Positions 25,201 to 39,330 are shown, numbered from the stretch's first letter. The stretch: 64,000 bases of DNA from Turbatrix aceti (GCA_963969345.1 OZ017770.1:6333246-6397245); one strand, 5' to 3'. The notes: generated by a model from the letters alone, not told the origin. Program-made: numbers and translations.

Positions 25201-27508
25201 CGATTTTGAACATTCTCTTCACGAATCAACCGTCCGTTCTGCTCGCCTGGTTTCCCAAGATCGTATCCCATCCAAACGCCGCAGTGCTGCTTTCGGCCCT
25301 CAAAGGTTGTTGGCCGGTAATCAATCGCCTCGAAGCCGATCAGATGCACGAACTTCTGGCTGTCTTGATTTCGGCAACGGCGAGAGAAACTCCGTTCACC
25401 ACGCTGATGCTGAATATGGTCTGGCCCGTCATCGGACAGCAGGAAATGTCCTTCAGCGCGATCCTCGCTCATCTGCTTGTGACGCCTCGTTCGCTGCTTC
25501 TGATGACCGAAATTGTGCAGGCCTTGGTTGCTGAGTCATCCACTTTCTCAAAGGCAATCATCGACAAGATCATGAGCGAACTCCAGACTGGATCTGACGC
25601 GAATCTTCCCAAGCTGTTGGCTTTCTTGCTGGTCATCAGCTTCAACGGTCAGACCCTGGACATTTCAAGCCAGCTGCCGGAACTCATGCACATGGTAACC
25701 TGTCTCGCTGGCAGTGGTTCACGATTCATCCGCTGCACGATCTTTGCCATAGTGTCCAATGTGTTCCACAGCTTTGGAGCAAATGCTCACTATGCCTTCA
25801 GCGAAGACTTCCGCCGTTGCTTGGCCATCTTTCTGCGGCAACTCAACAGCGAGGAAACACTGCGTCTCTTCAACGTCAGCGAATACGTGACCGGGCAGGC
25901 CGTGATCGATGACATTATGCAGATTATCACTGACCAGGATGAAAGCGAGCTGCTGATCAAGACCACAGGAGATGACTCGTCCAGTGATCAGCAAAACGAC
26001 GGATCTCACGATGACGACATGAAGCAGCAAATGTCTCTTTCAAACATTCACCAGCTTGTTTCCCTGCTCATGGCCATGGTCGCTGACATCGAGAAGGCCT
26101 TGGAGGGACAGTTTGAGTGGCTCAATGAATGGCGCACAATGACACGAAACTGGGTCTTCAATTCGACCACTTCCAATACACTTCAGATTCGTTCGCTCAT
26201 TGCTTACAGCTGCTTGGCCACTTCTGTCACGGACGCTGATATCAAGGCCATCATCCACATGCTGCTACAAGTCATCAAGCGCCGCGACTCCCTCACGGGC
26301 ATCTCCGGCGTCACTCTTTCTCTGATCCGTCTGCACACTCTGACGCCTTCTAACTCGCCTGTGCATCGTTTCATTTTCTGGATTGCAATTCTGCTTTTCC
26401 AGCTTGAACACGCAACTATTTATGAATATGGAATTCAACTGCTTCACGCGAATCTTGTCAATCTCGATCAAATGGGTGTTTTCGAGCACACTGTATGTTT
26501 AGCTCACACCTTTTGTTTTTCACTAAATGGTCATTTTAGAACATTGAGCACCTCGCAATGGAATCGCGTGTGCATTTGGAATGGGATCTCAAAGCCCTAG
26601 ATCAATACGCGGGGCTCTCTTTCAAAGCAAATTTCAATTTTGCTCTTGTAGGCTACCTGCTGAAAGGCTTGCGCCAACCGTATTTGTCGACCAAGGTCTT
26701 GCAGTTGATACAGCTGATTCTTCGAATAACAGCAAAATGCACACACAGGTGATCCCTTACAAAATAACAGTCTGTCGTTAACATCAGGTGCTTTCGTTTT
26801 CAGCAGCCCATTTGTGCTTACAAAAGAAACGCTACCATTTCTGCTCGCGTTGCTGCCATTTGACGAAAAGGTACAGCAACGTTTCCGACTCGGAACGTCT
26901 TCAGAGCAGCAAAATACACGGAACGTTCTGCAACCGCAGTGGGTACTGCAGGGAATCAATCCACCAAATGTCATCACCGAAAACCCAACCATCAACGTAT
27001 GGAATGAAGACGAAGAGGAAGAATCTGTCATGCTTCTTGATCAAAGCGTGATCAACGAGGAACAGCTTCAAAGTCTCACGGTAACAGTGCTGGCCATCTT
27101 GGCACGCAGCTGTCCCAATGTCCATCTCGTGCTGGACTACCTTCTCGAAGCGGTTTCCGTCTTCCCAAGTGTCGTACCGGTCATTGAATGTCTTCTGGAT
27201 CAACGCATTGTTGGCCTCGTTCAGAGTTGCCACAGCGTTCAAATGCTCTCGACCGTGGTTCGCCTTATTGAGACCAGCGCTCTCGAAGACTCGCCATCTG
27301 GCATCACACCACAACAAGTGTGCTCTTTTCTCCAGCAGTCTGGATTTGCCGGCCTTTGGCGCTACGCTGGTGCTTTTCTTTCCCCTGTAAGATTTTTATT
27401 TTCGCAACTTGTTTTATTCAGGAGTAATAATTTTTTCAGCGAGCCTCACGCCAGGCAATCAACGCCAACTTGGTTTCCTGTCTTGAGTGCATCGTCGCGT
27501 GCCTTTGA
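19257..27508 (+). CDS. NF1: Neurofibromin, Ras GTPase-activating protein
   Basis: Exons: 19257-19373, 19417-19563, 19613-19693, 19743-20036, 20096-20464, 20509-20871, 20917-21063, 21111-21254, 21301-22658, 22704-22787, 22832-24171, 24228-24571, 24618-26492, 26540-26748, 26804-27386, 27440-27508. These give 7524 nt and 2507 residues (human about 2800). Cytosolic negative regulator of Ras. The match runs from the N-terminus (KPVEWISSLIQRYQDQ, like human RPVEWVQAVVSRFDEQ) to GFAGLWRYAG near the end. The GAP domain (about residues 1150-1400) keeps the arginine finger (SERHLLSELLW, about 1206) and FLRFYNPAIVAPYEA (about 1345). The Sec14-like part follows at about 1480-1600. Exons 1-3 are only found by joining frames. 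The C-terminus ends soon after the GLWRYAG block, without the long human tail. Start choice between the ATGs at 19257 and 19269 is uncertain. Confidence 0.95.
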
Positions 27509-29017
27509 AAACATCGTCAACACAAACGAACATATATCTGTTTGTAAACTTGACGATCGCAATCCACACTATTGCTTTGCTTGTTCATTTTTCTTGCATT
27601 TGAGCTTTTATTATATTTACATTTTGCCTGTGAACCTTTTTTAACCAAGAAAACACATGAAAGGTATTCTGGTAATTTGTTGCTAGCGCTTTCATAAATT
27701 ATGCTTTGCTGAAGGGGAAAGAGAAGGAGAAGAGGAACGACGAAATCTGGTGTTCATGAATACATTTTATTGCTTTTTTGCAAAATGTTAAAAATAATTG
27801 CAAACAACATGAAACCACTACTATCAAAATATATTTTGTACTCGTTAAACAAAAAAGGAAGGATTCACATCCGAGCGTTTGTGCTCATTCATTATTTTTA
27901 AAAAAAATTGTGAATCAGCTAAAATCGTTTATTTATCTGCGTTGAGTTCGGGAAAGCTACACAATATTTCGGTTACGAACAAAAATAAAATTTTCATTTT
28001 GCGAAAACAGTGGTGTGGTATCTTTTTCTCTCTTGGTTTGAGAACAAAACTTTTACATTGATATCATGACAACTTACTACGTCCTCGCAATTTGCTTTAT
28101 CAGTGACTTTTTGCTTTTACTCTATAAACATAGCACGTACACCTTTCTATCAGGAATTTCTGAACAATGTGCATTAAAAACCGGTCATGTAGTACACTGG
28201 GATTTTTAGTTGTACATCATAACTCGATGTTTTTGTGTATTTACTATTTTACAAAAAAAAATTATACTTTTTTATGCACATAAATTCATTTTTAAGACTT
28301 GAAGTACAACTGTGTGGGGCTTTGCATTTTGGTGAATTTTCTGTCCAAACGTCTCACGGGAACGATAAAGCCATATGCGTTTGTGTAGCGGCAAGCCGCG
28401 AATGTTTTTAAATATGTGGGCTTTTAAACTTAAAAAATAAATCGTGGTGAATCATTTAACAAAGATAGGTTATATTGTTAAAATGAAGATCAGTCGCGTT
28501 TTTTTCGAAGATTTCTTCCTGTTGCGATTTGTATCCCAAAGGTGACAAAAAATAATTGTCATTGTTGCTGAACGTGTTGATTAATTTTATACCGCTTTCA
28601 TTTTTTTAAATCCGATTTCCATGATACAATGAAGGCGCGCGGAGTAACGAAGCTACGCCTTGCGGTCTGTAAAAAGAGCAATCCAGTCGCCTCTTTTCCG
28701 TCAGTCAGTGACGACACTTACCCTGGAAATGCATACTTTTCTTCAAGTAATCCCTTGGTACTCGTTGATATGTTTATTTGTAACAAGTGTATTTCCTGTT
28801 GACTAGCTTAGTTATTGACCCTCAAATGGAAATCCCCGCCACCTGGGTTCGTTCAAGTTGAGCATACTTGAGTCTCGTTTGTATTATACTTTGGTCCCTT
28901 TTCCCAGTATTTTTTCTGTTGAAGCAATGAAATTTATTACGTTTTATCGGCATTTAAAGAGTGCTTTGTGGCCCGGGATATAATTTATTCTCTTAACTTA
29001 TATCGGCTTGTCTTTAG
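27509..29017. other. AT-rich intergenic region
   Basis: 3' UTR of NF1 and upstream region of the mannosidase gene. Many A/T homopolymer runs; open frames are short and lack splice context. The last bases (tctttag before the ATG at 29018) form a probable trans-splice acceptor. Confidence 0.5.
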
Positions 29018-32000
29018 ATGCGATACGTCTTTGTAATTTGTTCAGGTATCATAATTTATTGTTCTCTGTATTTTTTTTTATCCCAGTCCAATGATCAGAT
29101 AAATACCAAGGTTTGTTCCGCAATTTATTCTCGCTTAATGGCTTTTGCATTTTTTAGTTCCGTTCGTTACAAGCAATATCAGGTGCCGTTAACAACCAAC
29201 TTCTTCTCTGGAGCTTCGGAGCACAAGATGAGTTACCATCCTATAACGACTATGATATCAAAGTAATAAATTTTTTTTTTCATTTGTTATGACTATGATA
29301 GGTTTCTAGATTTTAAACAACACCATTTATTATCACGAGAAGTTATCTCGCCCCATTCAAAAGCAAAGTAACGAGCCTTTGAGTGTTCATGTAGTGTTTC
29401 ATTCCCACGTTGATCCTGGGTGGCTCCAAACATTTGAAGATTATTACAAAAGCCAAGTGCACTCTATTATAAATAATGCTGTGGATTATCTCACTCTTCA
29501 CCCGGATATGCGGTTCATATGGTCCGAAATGTCCTTCCTTGAACGCTGGTGGGAAGACGCTGACAAGAAGCAAAGGCAAAACTTACTGGCACTCGTCAAA
29601 GAGGGACGCTTCGAGTTAACGGGGGCCGCCTGGGTCATGACAGATGAGGCGACGCCTTACTTCTTTGCAAACATTGATAACCTCATTGAAGGCCATCAAT
29701 TCGTGCACCAGGTGTTCAATGTTACGCCGCGGACCTCTTGGTCCGTTGATCCCTTTGGCCATGGAGCAATGGAACCTCAGCTCCTGTCGCAAGCTGGTAT
29801 CGATGCAATGGTAATCGGTAGATTCAATGTACACATGAAAGAGGAATTGAGAAACCAAGGATTGCTCTTGTTTGACTGGGTGCAGCCGTGGGATACTGTG
29901 CGTTAAATGGTCTTTTTTGCATTCAATCATAAGCATTCGTTTTTAGACAGGAAAGCTAACCACACCTTTGGTTTCTGCTCTTCCAAAAACGTATTACACA
30001 ACAAGCGACGCTTGTGGCATGGACAATTCGGTCTGTTGTAAGTTTGAATATGGCCCATCGGCTCGGTCGTCATGTGGTTCCCGAGCAATAGTAACAAAGG
30101 AAACAGTCGCCAAATATGCAGAACAACTTGTCAACCAATACCGCACACTGCAGAGATTTTACAAAGCAAATGTTATAATTGTCGCTGTTGGCGATGATTT
30201 TTATTTTTCAAAAACAGGCGACTGGGCAGATATGCATACAAATTATAAATTATTGTTCGACTATATAAACACCCACAATATGAACACGAAAGTCAAGTTT
30301 AGCACTGTTTCCGAGTACTTCGACGATGTAAGAGGCCGCAAATTGGACTATCCCACCCTTATTGGCGACTTTTTTCCGTACACCGACAACAAGCACAGCA
30401 ACCATCCTTGGTGGACAGGGTTTTACGTTCAAAGACCGGCGTATAAAAGAGCCGAACGCATAATGCAGGTATGTGTGAAGTTCCAAGATATGCAATAATT
30501 GACCCTAACCTGGATTATTCAGAGAAAAGTCCGATCGCATGATATTCTCTCTGTCATAACAAAGTCACCTTTTACGGGCGCAATTGTACAGCAGGGAAGA
30601 AGGGACTTTGCGCTCTGCCAGCATCATGACTCGATTACGGCAACCAGTAAGAAGCATGTCATGGATGACTACTTGTTTCGATTAACCAATGCATTTGACA
30701 ACTTCACGGTGGCAGTTGAACAACTTGTTAGCAAGAAAGTGGTGCCTAATTCTGATTCTGTAACGCTGCTACGATTTCCTCAAAACACAGAAAACGGGCT
30801 TTCGTCAGAACAAATAATCTACTTCTCTGCAAACATGACTGCGCACCAGCTACTCATAATAAACCAAAATGTGTTGGATGGAAAACAACAAATACAAGTT
30901 CGAGTTAATGACCCTCGAATTTCTGTTTCAATTGATGGCAGTCCGGTTGCTGCTCAGGTGTTACCTATTATCGATTACAGATACGGGACCATCTCTAATA
31001 ACACCTGGTATATTGTATTTTACATCGATCTTGCACCGCTGTCATGGAAGGCAGTCACCCTGGAGTGGCAACTTGTGCAACCCTACAGCACCATTCCTTC
31101 ACGCATTTTCACCAATAACACAATTTGGGAAGTGGCATCGTTCAATGTTCGGCGTCAAAACTCTACGCGAACATTTGTAATTTCAAACGAATTATTTGCA
31201 GTCGATTTTGAGGATGGTTTAATTCGGGTAAGAGTCCATTTGTTGTTGTTTCGTACAATTATTTTCACGACTCACTCAGGTTATCCGCAAGTCTGGCGAT
31301 GACGTTGCACAGCTCGCAGCAGTTTCTTTTCTCGAATACGGAGACTATGGGGGCGCATATGTCTTTAAACCGCAGCCGGCGCCTAAAATTGTATCAATGC
31401 CAGTCTTTTTGCCATACTACATCGTCGGGCCACTTGTGAGTCGCGTTGTGACTTCTGTTTCGCCGGAAATTACGCAAATAACAACGATTAACAATGGAAA
31501 AGCGTTGGCCATTCATCCAATACACATTGATCTCATTTTGAATCAAACAAAGATGAATACTGCAACATTTATGACTATTACGACAGATTTGTCCCATGAA
31601 GAGACATTTTACACCGATGTTAACGGATTATACCATTTAAAACGCGGAATTAACAGGTTAATTTTTTTTTCAAGTGAAAATAACATGTTTGCTATTTTTT
31701 TACCCCATGCTGAGTTCGTTTTAGAGAGAATCCTATGGAAGGCAATGTTTATCCGGTCGCATCAAGCGTTTTTGTGCAAGACGACGATTACCGGCTTTCC
31801 GTGGTGACAGCGCAGCCAACGGGCGCTACGCTTATTAACCAAACACTTGCAATCATGGTTAACCGACGACTTACCATGGACGATGGCAAGGGACTGAGTG
31901 GGGGCGATGCATCAGAATCGCCACCCACGATTGTGCACTACGATTTGATTCTTGAACGCCGATCATTGCAAAGCAAGGGACAAAACCGTGATGCAAATTA

Positions 32001-32433
32001 TCTCTTTCACTCAAGTGTAGCCTACTTTGCCCTACAAAACCTGCTTTATGGCCCTGAACTTCGATTGACGTTGCCAGTTAAACCCAAAATCCCAGTTGGC
32101 ATCACTTGGCCCTGTAATATCGAACTTATCAATGCCAGATATATTGATAACCATACTGGTCTTATTTTGTTGCGCCGACTGCCATTTGACTCAACCCTAC
32201 ACAAAGTAAATTGCGTCGCAGACGACTATGTAAGATTCATCCTTTTTTTATTGGTATGATTTTTGTTGTTTCAGAAAAGCCTTTACGAAGCGCTGAAAAC
32301 GCTTTCCAACAACGCACGGTTAATCAAAACCAACCTGACGGGAACTAGCAATTTCGGGAATGTGTCCCTGGAGGACATCGCAACATTGCTTCAAACAAGT
32401 TTATACATCGTGTCTTTGAAGTTTGAGCTTTAG
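29018..32433 (+). CDS. Golgi-type class II alpha-mannosidase (GH38)
   Basis: Trims mannose residues from N-glycans in the Golgi lumen. Exons 29018-29110, 29158-29262, 29310-29897, 29947-30468, 30523-31227, 31280-31656, 31725-32229 and 32275-32433 give 1017 residues. The start codon abuts a tttag acceptor. Residues 4-22 are a hydrophobic anchor after a short Arg-containing N-terminus, giving a type II topology. Catalytic-domain motifs are HSHVDPGW (about 97, metal and substrate site), IWSEMSFLERWW, DEATPYFF, WSVDPFGHGAMEPQLL (about 212, nucleophile Asp) and CQHHDSITATSKKHV. The DPGW form points to the Golgi MAN2A/aman-2 group rather than the lysosomal DDVGW group. Length is slightly below the vertebrate enzyme (about 1150) and the last exon is short. 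Confidence 0.93.
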
Positions 32434-33209
32434 CGTTAATTTGTAAACCTTTACATATTGTAAAACATTTATGTGATGCATGTTATGTTGTTGGAGGTTT
32501 GAATCAAATCTCACTATCAGTAAAGATAATCAGAAAACATGAAGCATGGGACGCGACAAATTTCTGCAATATCCGTAGTCTTTCATAATTCGGTAACGAT
32601 ATGAAAAACCCAGATAGTGCAAAGCTTTGAAGCATCACTATTGTTTTTCTCGACAAAAAAAAAACTAGAAAAAAAAAACAACAGCGCGATCGATGACCAC
32701 CGCACCGCCGTAAGCTGCACTGCGCAGGCAGCCGACTGCTTTTGCGCACTGCTCTGGCAAAAACTATCGCCACATGAGGATCCTTCGTGGCAGTCGTCAA
32801 AAAGGAGTGGCAACGCAGTAATGAATACGACTTTCTCTTTTCTTCTTTGTTGCATCCTGGTTTGATGGAAAGTGATTTTGTCTAACGACAGCAAGGGAAC
32901 AACAAGCCAAACTGCACTGACTCGCGCGCCCTGAGAATCCGTAATGCATTTGCTAATGTCGGACGCAACCAATAGTTCAAAATATTAACGATGGGATAAT
33001 GTGATTCCATCGCTCTCTAAATTGACAAAAAATAGCAGTGCATTGCGCAAAGCTAGCAGATGTGATTCGAGACGACACGACGATATGCATTTTTTTGCCT
33101 TAAGCTGTGCCTCTTTTGTCAGACCGAAGATAAAAATCATGATATTCTTTTATTCTTTTTTTTTAAGCAAGGCAGAAGTGACAGGCAAAAAGTATGGTAC
33201 ATGACATGA
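32434..33209. other. Convergent intergenic region
   Basis: No gene seen. A minus-strand AATAAA (tttatt at 33149-33154) lies about 60 nt beyond the stop of the small secreted gene. There is a purine-rich stretch at about 32655-32680. Confidence 0.45.
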
Positions 33210-33638
33210 TCAGTAGTAGGAGTAATAGCAGACGGCACCGGAGGCCGAAATCTGGTCCGTCACGTAGGCCAGCAATTCGCACTTGAAGGCAACCGGGCTA
33301 AGCTTGAACAGATTCACCGCAGAGCAGCCGTATTGCACGCAGGCGCGCTTGCATTCGTCGATGTCCTGTCAAATTAACGCTTTTTTAGAGCATAGAATTA
33401 AGAAACTTACCTGTACATTGTCGATTTCGAAAACTTTAGGTCCTCGGCATTCGGTGTATCTGGCCAGGTAAAAAGGCTTGTCGTTGATCACCTGTTGAAA
33501 GGGAAGCGCTGAAAAATCCTGTTATTCGTGATAGAATCTGTTGGCCATGAACTCACACATGCAGCAAGAAACGAGGCCAATGAGCAGAGCAAGAGTTGTT
33601 GTGCTTCCGAGTACCATGCTGGTGGTTGTACTTCGCAT
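33210..33638 (-). CDS. Small secreted cysteine-rich protein, PAN/apple-like
   Basis: Three exons, 33638-33557, 33508-33411 and 33365-33210, encode 111 residues. The N-terminus is a signal peptide (hydrophobic core TLALLIGLVSCC). The mature part has six cysteines in the order TEC, DEC-xxx-AC, YGC, KCE, VCY, with the spacing ECKRACVQYGCSAVNLF and FKCELLA typical of PAN/apple folds (helix with C-x3-C and a CELL strand). It would be exported with three disulfides. Such small secreted proteins are common in parasitic nematodes, but the role is unknown. The PAN assignment rests on pattern only. Confidence 0.75.
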
Positions 33639-36399
33639 AATGAGGATTCTGACGGGTTTCTGTGGCTATAAATACGAAGGCCGTGATAATCACCCGAACA
33701 ACGATGACGCATGATTGTTTGAAATTTGTAACAAAGGCGAGAAGCAGGCTAACAAATATTGTACTACAAAAGCTCCAAGACACAAAGACGGAACAGACAA
33801 GTCAAAACATGAGACAAAGCGTCACAAACAAGGAAATAAAAAAGGGCTAAGCCCAATGTTGTCATTTAGCCCCGAGTGATCACCGATGTCTGAGAAAACA
33901 TGACATGTACGATTGCGTTCTCGTTCGTTCTCGTTCTCGATCTCGATACGGACATGTTGTCTGAATACTTTTTTTGTAGCGATTTTAAGCAAATCCCTCA
34001 ATCCAGTTTACCTAAGTAAGGCAAAGGTGAGTCAATTCACCCGGCCAGGCCGGTCAAGGGAGTTGTGTCAATATCCCTGAGATATTCGGAACGCTCACCG
34101 AAACGATACATCTCTTTTTTCATGAAATCCGATGACTAATAACACCAAATAGTGTCCAATATTTTTTTACAAAAAAAAAAGTTATTTTTTAGGCAACATA
34201 AATTAAAAATCAAAAAAATGTGTTCTCTGACTTAGCACGTTGGCAAACATATCAGTTGATTACAAAACCGTAAAAACACCTTTGAAAATGGCAAAAAATA
34301 AAACACTTGTTATGTCACATTTGTATAATCCAATAAGTGAGTGCTCATAAATAATGCAGAGCCTGGCTGAAAAAAAACATAACTTTTCTGTGTGTTCCGT
34401 GAAAATGGCTTCATGATTTGCGTAACGTGTTCAACCCATTGCTTTCGATTGTCGATCATTTGTCTCATGGCCATAAAACTTGCATTGTCTGATGCACGTC
34501 ACAAAAAAAACAACTGTCTGGCCATTTGTGGGGGATTGTTGTGAACCGCAAAATCTAGAAAGTGCGTGCGTTTTGTGCTACTTCGTATGCGAGAAAATCT
34601 GGAAATCATCTACGTTGTTCATGAATAAATAATTCGACACAACCAACTTTACTCGTTATTTTTTGTCACTATTTTTTTCATATTTTTACAATTCTGTAGT
34701 AATAGTTAAAATTTTCCCACAAAAATGTCAGTTGACCCGTTTCATAATGCAAAATAAATCTCTTTTGCTCACAAGCTGATGGATCTTTTTACCATAAAAA
34801 CGAAGAAACAAAAAATGGCTGAAAATAACATTTTTTTTTGCAAAACCAAGTCAACAAATTTGTCTGCGAATTTGATATCTTGGGTCTTGGGTTTTGGAGG
34901 TTCGATTCTCAGCACATAAAAAATGCTCGATTCATGTGATTTTTTTTCTTGAGAAAAACAAGTGTTTAATGTATTCTTGCGCCGGAACAATAATGGGCAA
35001 CACCAGGTGTCTTGCGAAAACGAAAAGAAAACATAAATAAGAATTGTATTCAGTATAATGCGCGGCTCCAAAAAAAATCATTCAGCTAGCTGTCGACAAT
35101 TCTGTTTTTCACCTGCCAATGCTTTCAGACATCGGGGGCGTACATTGCGTTTATCTAACACGCTCGTAATCAAAAAATGTGGTTGCTCATTTATTGCTAT
35201 CGTTGCTCATAACATTTTTTTCTCTCAAACAACAAGCATATTTCAGAATCGAAAAAATAAGCATAAAAACTTGCTTGGAACTTGTTTAAAACACAATACT
35301 ACGTAAAAATACAGTAACTATTGCGTCAACGCACAGCATTAGATTTGGTTTAACAAAAAACGCAGTGTTCAAACTTTTGAAATATTCTGACAAAATTGGG
35401 GGGGGGGCGCTTATGCCCTACTATAACAAGTTTTTAGCTTCCCCAGGCTGAAAAAAACAAAGTTTGACGTAGAAAAGTTCTTGAAATAGGTTTTGGTAGA
35501 TTTAAACGAATTTTACTCGACCAACAGGAAAGGCGATATCTCTGAATAAACACTTTCATGCCAACTGTTTTTATGCATTCAATGTGTTAGCCTTTCCAGC
35601 ATAACATTACTTACCAAAAATCTGTGTACCGATTGTGCAGGAATTTGCAGTTTTGCAATAACATTGTTTTTCAATTACAATTGTAAACAAACTGATGGCA
35701 TTTGTCTTTCCTCCCTGACGTCATGGTTTGCGGTCGTAAAACCAAAGAAATGAAATTAAAAATCACACCAGTGATATGGGGTTTTGATTTTCGACTGAAG
35801 GCATAAAACCGACAGTCGCGAATTAAAAAAAAAATAAACACGGATTTGACGGCAAAAAGTTTGTTGCTCTTTGATATTTATAAAAATAGGGTTGTGTTTG
35901 TTGTTTTAAGCAATCCGGTCAAATGACGACTACAAAATGGATGCGTCAAGCATTCCCTTCCGTCCATTCCGAAATCAAAAGCAACCCAAATTCATGGCGG
36001 AAATGGACAACTTTATGCACTTGACCGACAAAAAAATTGGAGACTCTTCCTCAAGAAAATTTTAAAGCACTTCATTTTTTGCGACAATGCATAAAACTTC
36101 CTTAAGTTTCAAAAAAATGTGAACTTGAAGGGCATTAAGGAAATCAGTCTGGTCTGCATGGGGCTGTCTGCGTCATTCATCACACCGTCGGCAAACCATA
36201 AAAATCTTTACTAAGCAATCGTAAATGACAACACAGAGGAACTTGTGATGGTCAGAAGGAGATCGAAGAGTGACGGCGCTCACTGAATGACCGCTTTGTT
36301 TTTTTGCGCCTAACAGGTGAAGTTGTCCCATCCCCGAGCATAGGGTCCTCGCTGACGTCGAAGCACACCTAGGGGGACGGGGGCGATCGAGAGCATGTT
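33639..36399. other. Gene-poor AT-rich region
   Basis: 2.8 kb without convincing coding signal. Contains a short ttctcg-type simple repeat at about 33915-33950, many A/T runs, and an isolated poly-G tract at about 35399-35408. Open frames of 80-100 codons (for example 34769-35071 on the minus strand) are Phe/Lys-rich and look random. Confidence 0.5.
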
Positions 36400-37141
36400 C
36401 TAGTAGTCCAGGAAACGATAACTTTCGGGATTTGAGAGCACAAGTGATAAGAGTGCGGGGTGAGTTCGCCATGGTCGTAATTGTTTCTGAGCGGGCAAAA
36501 CAATGAATACTGGATCAGGAAGAGGGACGTCGCGTTTCATGTAACTCGGAGGCGACAACTCTTTTCCTCGATTTGCCCGCTGCATTTCTTTTCTAAAAAT
36601 AAAACAAACTTGTTCATACTAAAACAAACAATTAAAAAATTTTGCTCACGTTAACGTAGGTGTAATAAATTGTAGTAAAATACAAATGACGGCACAATAC
36701 GTGGCCCTCAACGTCCGTTGCCCAAAAAACCGTAACATGGTGTGCTGAAGCGAGTCAAAATAAATGCCCAATCTGAAAATGAAGAAACAACGGTCATTAA
36801 ATTTGGAGACCCCAAGCCGAGTTTCCTCCTCGCTCAAATCCTCTTTGACCATGCCAAAAGACACGTCAAAATATTTGGAGCAAAGTAAGCGCAGGACAGC
36901 AGTCAAAGAAATTAAATACAGAGATTTATTTCATTCACTGTCCATTGTTTTCGAAGTCAAAGATGCAGAACAAATTCAAAAAAAGGCAGGCAGACACGAC
37001 TTTAGTATATCGGATATAAATTGAATGAGGAAAGTAATACTTTGGGATTCGTTTGGCAAAAATATCTCCGGCCACAAGGTCCAATCGGTATGAATGGAGT
37101 CCGTTCGATTTGGCTAAGCCCTTTTTAAGCAACTCGAACCA
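36400..37141 (-). CDS. Possible single-pass membrane protein, 5' end unresolved
   Basis: Three open segments join with consistent phase: up to 37041 (WFELLKKGLAKSNGLHSYRL..FAKRIPK), 36772-36650 and 36592-36400 (stop at 36400). Acceptors (ttcattttcag, gttttatttttag) and donors (gtatta, gtgagc) are good. The middle exon carries a hydrophobic segment (YCAVICILLQFITPTL) after a short basic region. The last exon is Pro-rich and ends in SYRFLDY. No ATG is found in the first segment, so the gene must begin further upstream or the model is wrong. It could be a small mitochondrial or endomembrane protein; no family is recognised. Confidence 0.4.
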
Positions 37142-38544
37142 GCTCAAAATACACTCAAAAGAGGGCCGTCACTGTGAGACAAGGGGGAGTCACGCTTTAG
37201 CTCTCGTAGCCTTCAATTTCCATGTTTAGGATGGGCGTTGTCCTTTTTTTCCAAAAAATAAATAATTTAACCGTTCTTTAAAAACAGTAACGTGGTTTGG
37301 ACTTTAACTAATATATTTTCATTTGATTTTCGAACTTTGATGACATCACGATGTTTTTTTTTCAGAATCCAACTAAACTGTCATCCCGGTTGTCCGGTTT
37401 GTATCCAAATTTATTGAATACGTTTATATTTGTTAGCCTGGCAAAAAAACACCCATCCATCTAACGAACTATTTTAGGTCAAATGAGCACAACAAGTAGC
37501 CTGAAATAGTGACAGGTTCTCGTAATAGCTCTGGCTCTGAAGGACACCTACAACATTCAACTTGGATAATGTCATATAATTTGGGATATCAAGAAAAACT
37601 ACGACGATGTTTACAGCTTCCACAACTCCGACTGACCACACAAAACCATATTAACGAGGTATTTCTGAAAAATAATTGTTTTGTATGCTATCAGTTGACT
37701 GTAGTTTTGCAATTTCCAGCTGGATTCACACCCCCGGCAAAAACAACGTTTATCAAGGCATGTAGCACTCCAATTTTTTAAGCAATAAAGCACACTTCTG
37801 TAATTTGCAATTTTGATGCTACAAATTTTGATGACCTGAAACAGACGAGTGAAAAAAAATAATTATAATTTACCCTTTTTCACAAGTGACGAACATGAAA
37901 GCTTTATTGCAATTATAAGTGACGGCGAAAGCAATTCGTGATTTCGTTAAGCTCAAAAAACGGAGATCAAAAATGAGTGCGCTTAATGGAAAAAAACAAG
38001 AAGTTAGGTGGTGACATACAGTAGTGCTCAAAAAACACAAGAAAAAGAATGATACGCAGATTGTTTTGTCTTTGCATGCAAACAACAAAAAATTAAGTTC
38101 GTCATTGAAGAAACCAGGAAACGAAGAGGGAAACGGTTCTATTTACTAATTATGAGAACAACTACATTAACACGTTTTTATCAGAATTCTGTGATATCAT
38201 GAATAATTATCATGCTGGTTGGCATCAACTGCCTAACGACAAAGTGCTTTCAGAGAAAACCACTCCCACCTGTCTAGGGCGGTGGAAAAACAGCTATGCT
38301 GCAAGGTTCGAAGTAAATCACCGAATAATTAAATTTTCGGTTTAAGAGTGCCTGGTTAAACCAGAGTAATGAGGAAGTCGGAAGAAACCTCCTACGTTCC
38401 TTGACACCCCCCTGTTCACTGATAAATCAACTACTGCAAAAAAAAGAGCCGCCGTGCACATTTGAACTTTCGCCATGAGGCATAAAAAAATTTATCTACC
38501 CGAATACACAAGCTACGACAAATCAACGAGTCGACGCATACGCA
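37142..38544. other. Intergenic or unresolved upstream exon region
   Basis: May contain the 5' exon(s) of the membrane-protein locus to the left. Open segments on the plus strand at 37509-37781 have no clear product. The segment is AT-rich throughout. Confidence 0.4.
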
Positions 38545-39068
<524 letters not shown>

Positions 39069-39330
39069 GACAAATCTGGAGACTCGCAAAAGTGCAAACA
39101 AATATAAAAATTGTTGGTCACTCAACTCTAAAAGCGTGCGACGTCATGTAGTCCTATAGGGAAAAAAAGAAGTCAAACAAAGTATGCTTGTCGCAGTTAC
39201 TCACTCGCATTCGTTATCCGCGTTTGCTGCGCTTTTCTTCTCACTTGTTTGGTTTGCGATTGATTTTTATAAGTAAATGAAACTTTTTTCCGAATACTTA
39301 CCTTTTTGATTTTAGTGCCACGTTCATGGG

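Noticed and set aside
34893..34906. tRNA B-box-like ggttcgattctc
   Set aside because: No A box or cloverleaf pairing can be formed around it.
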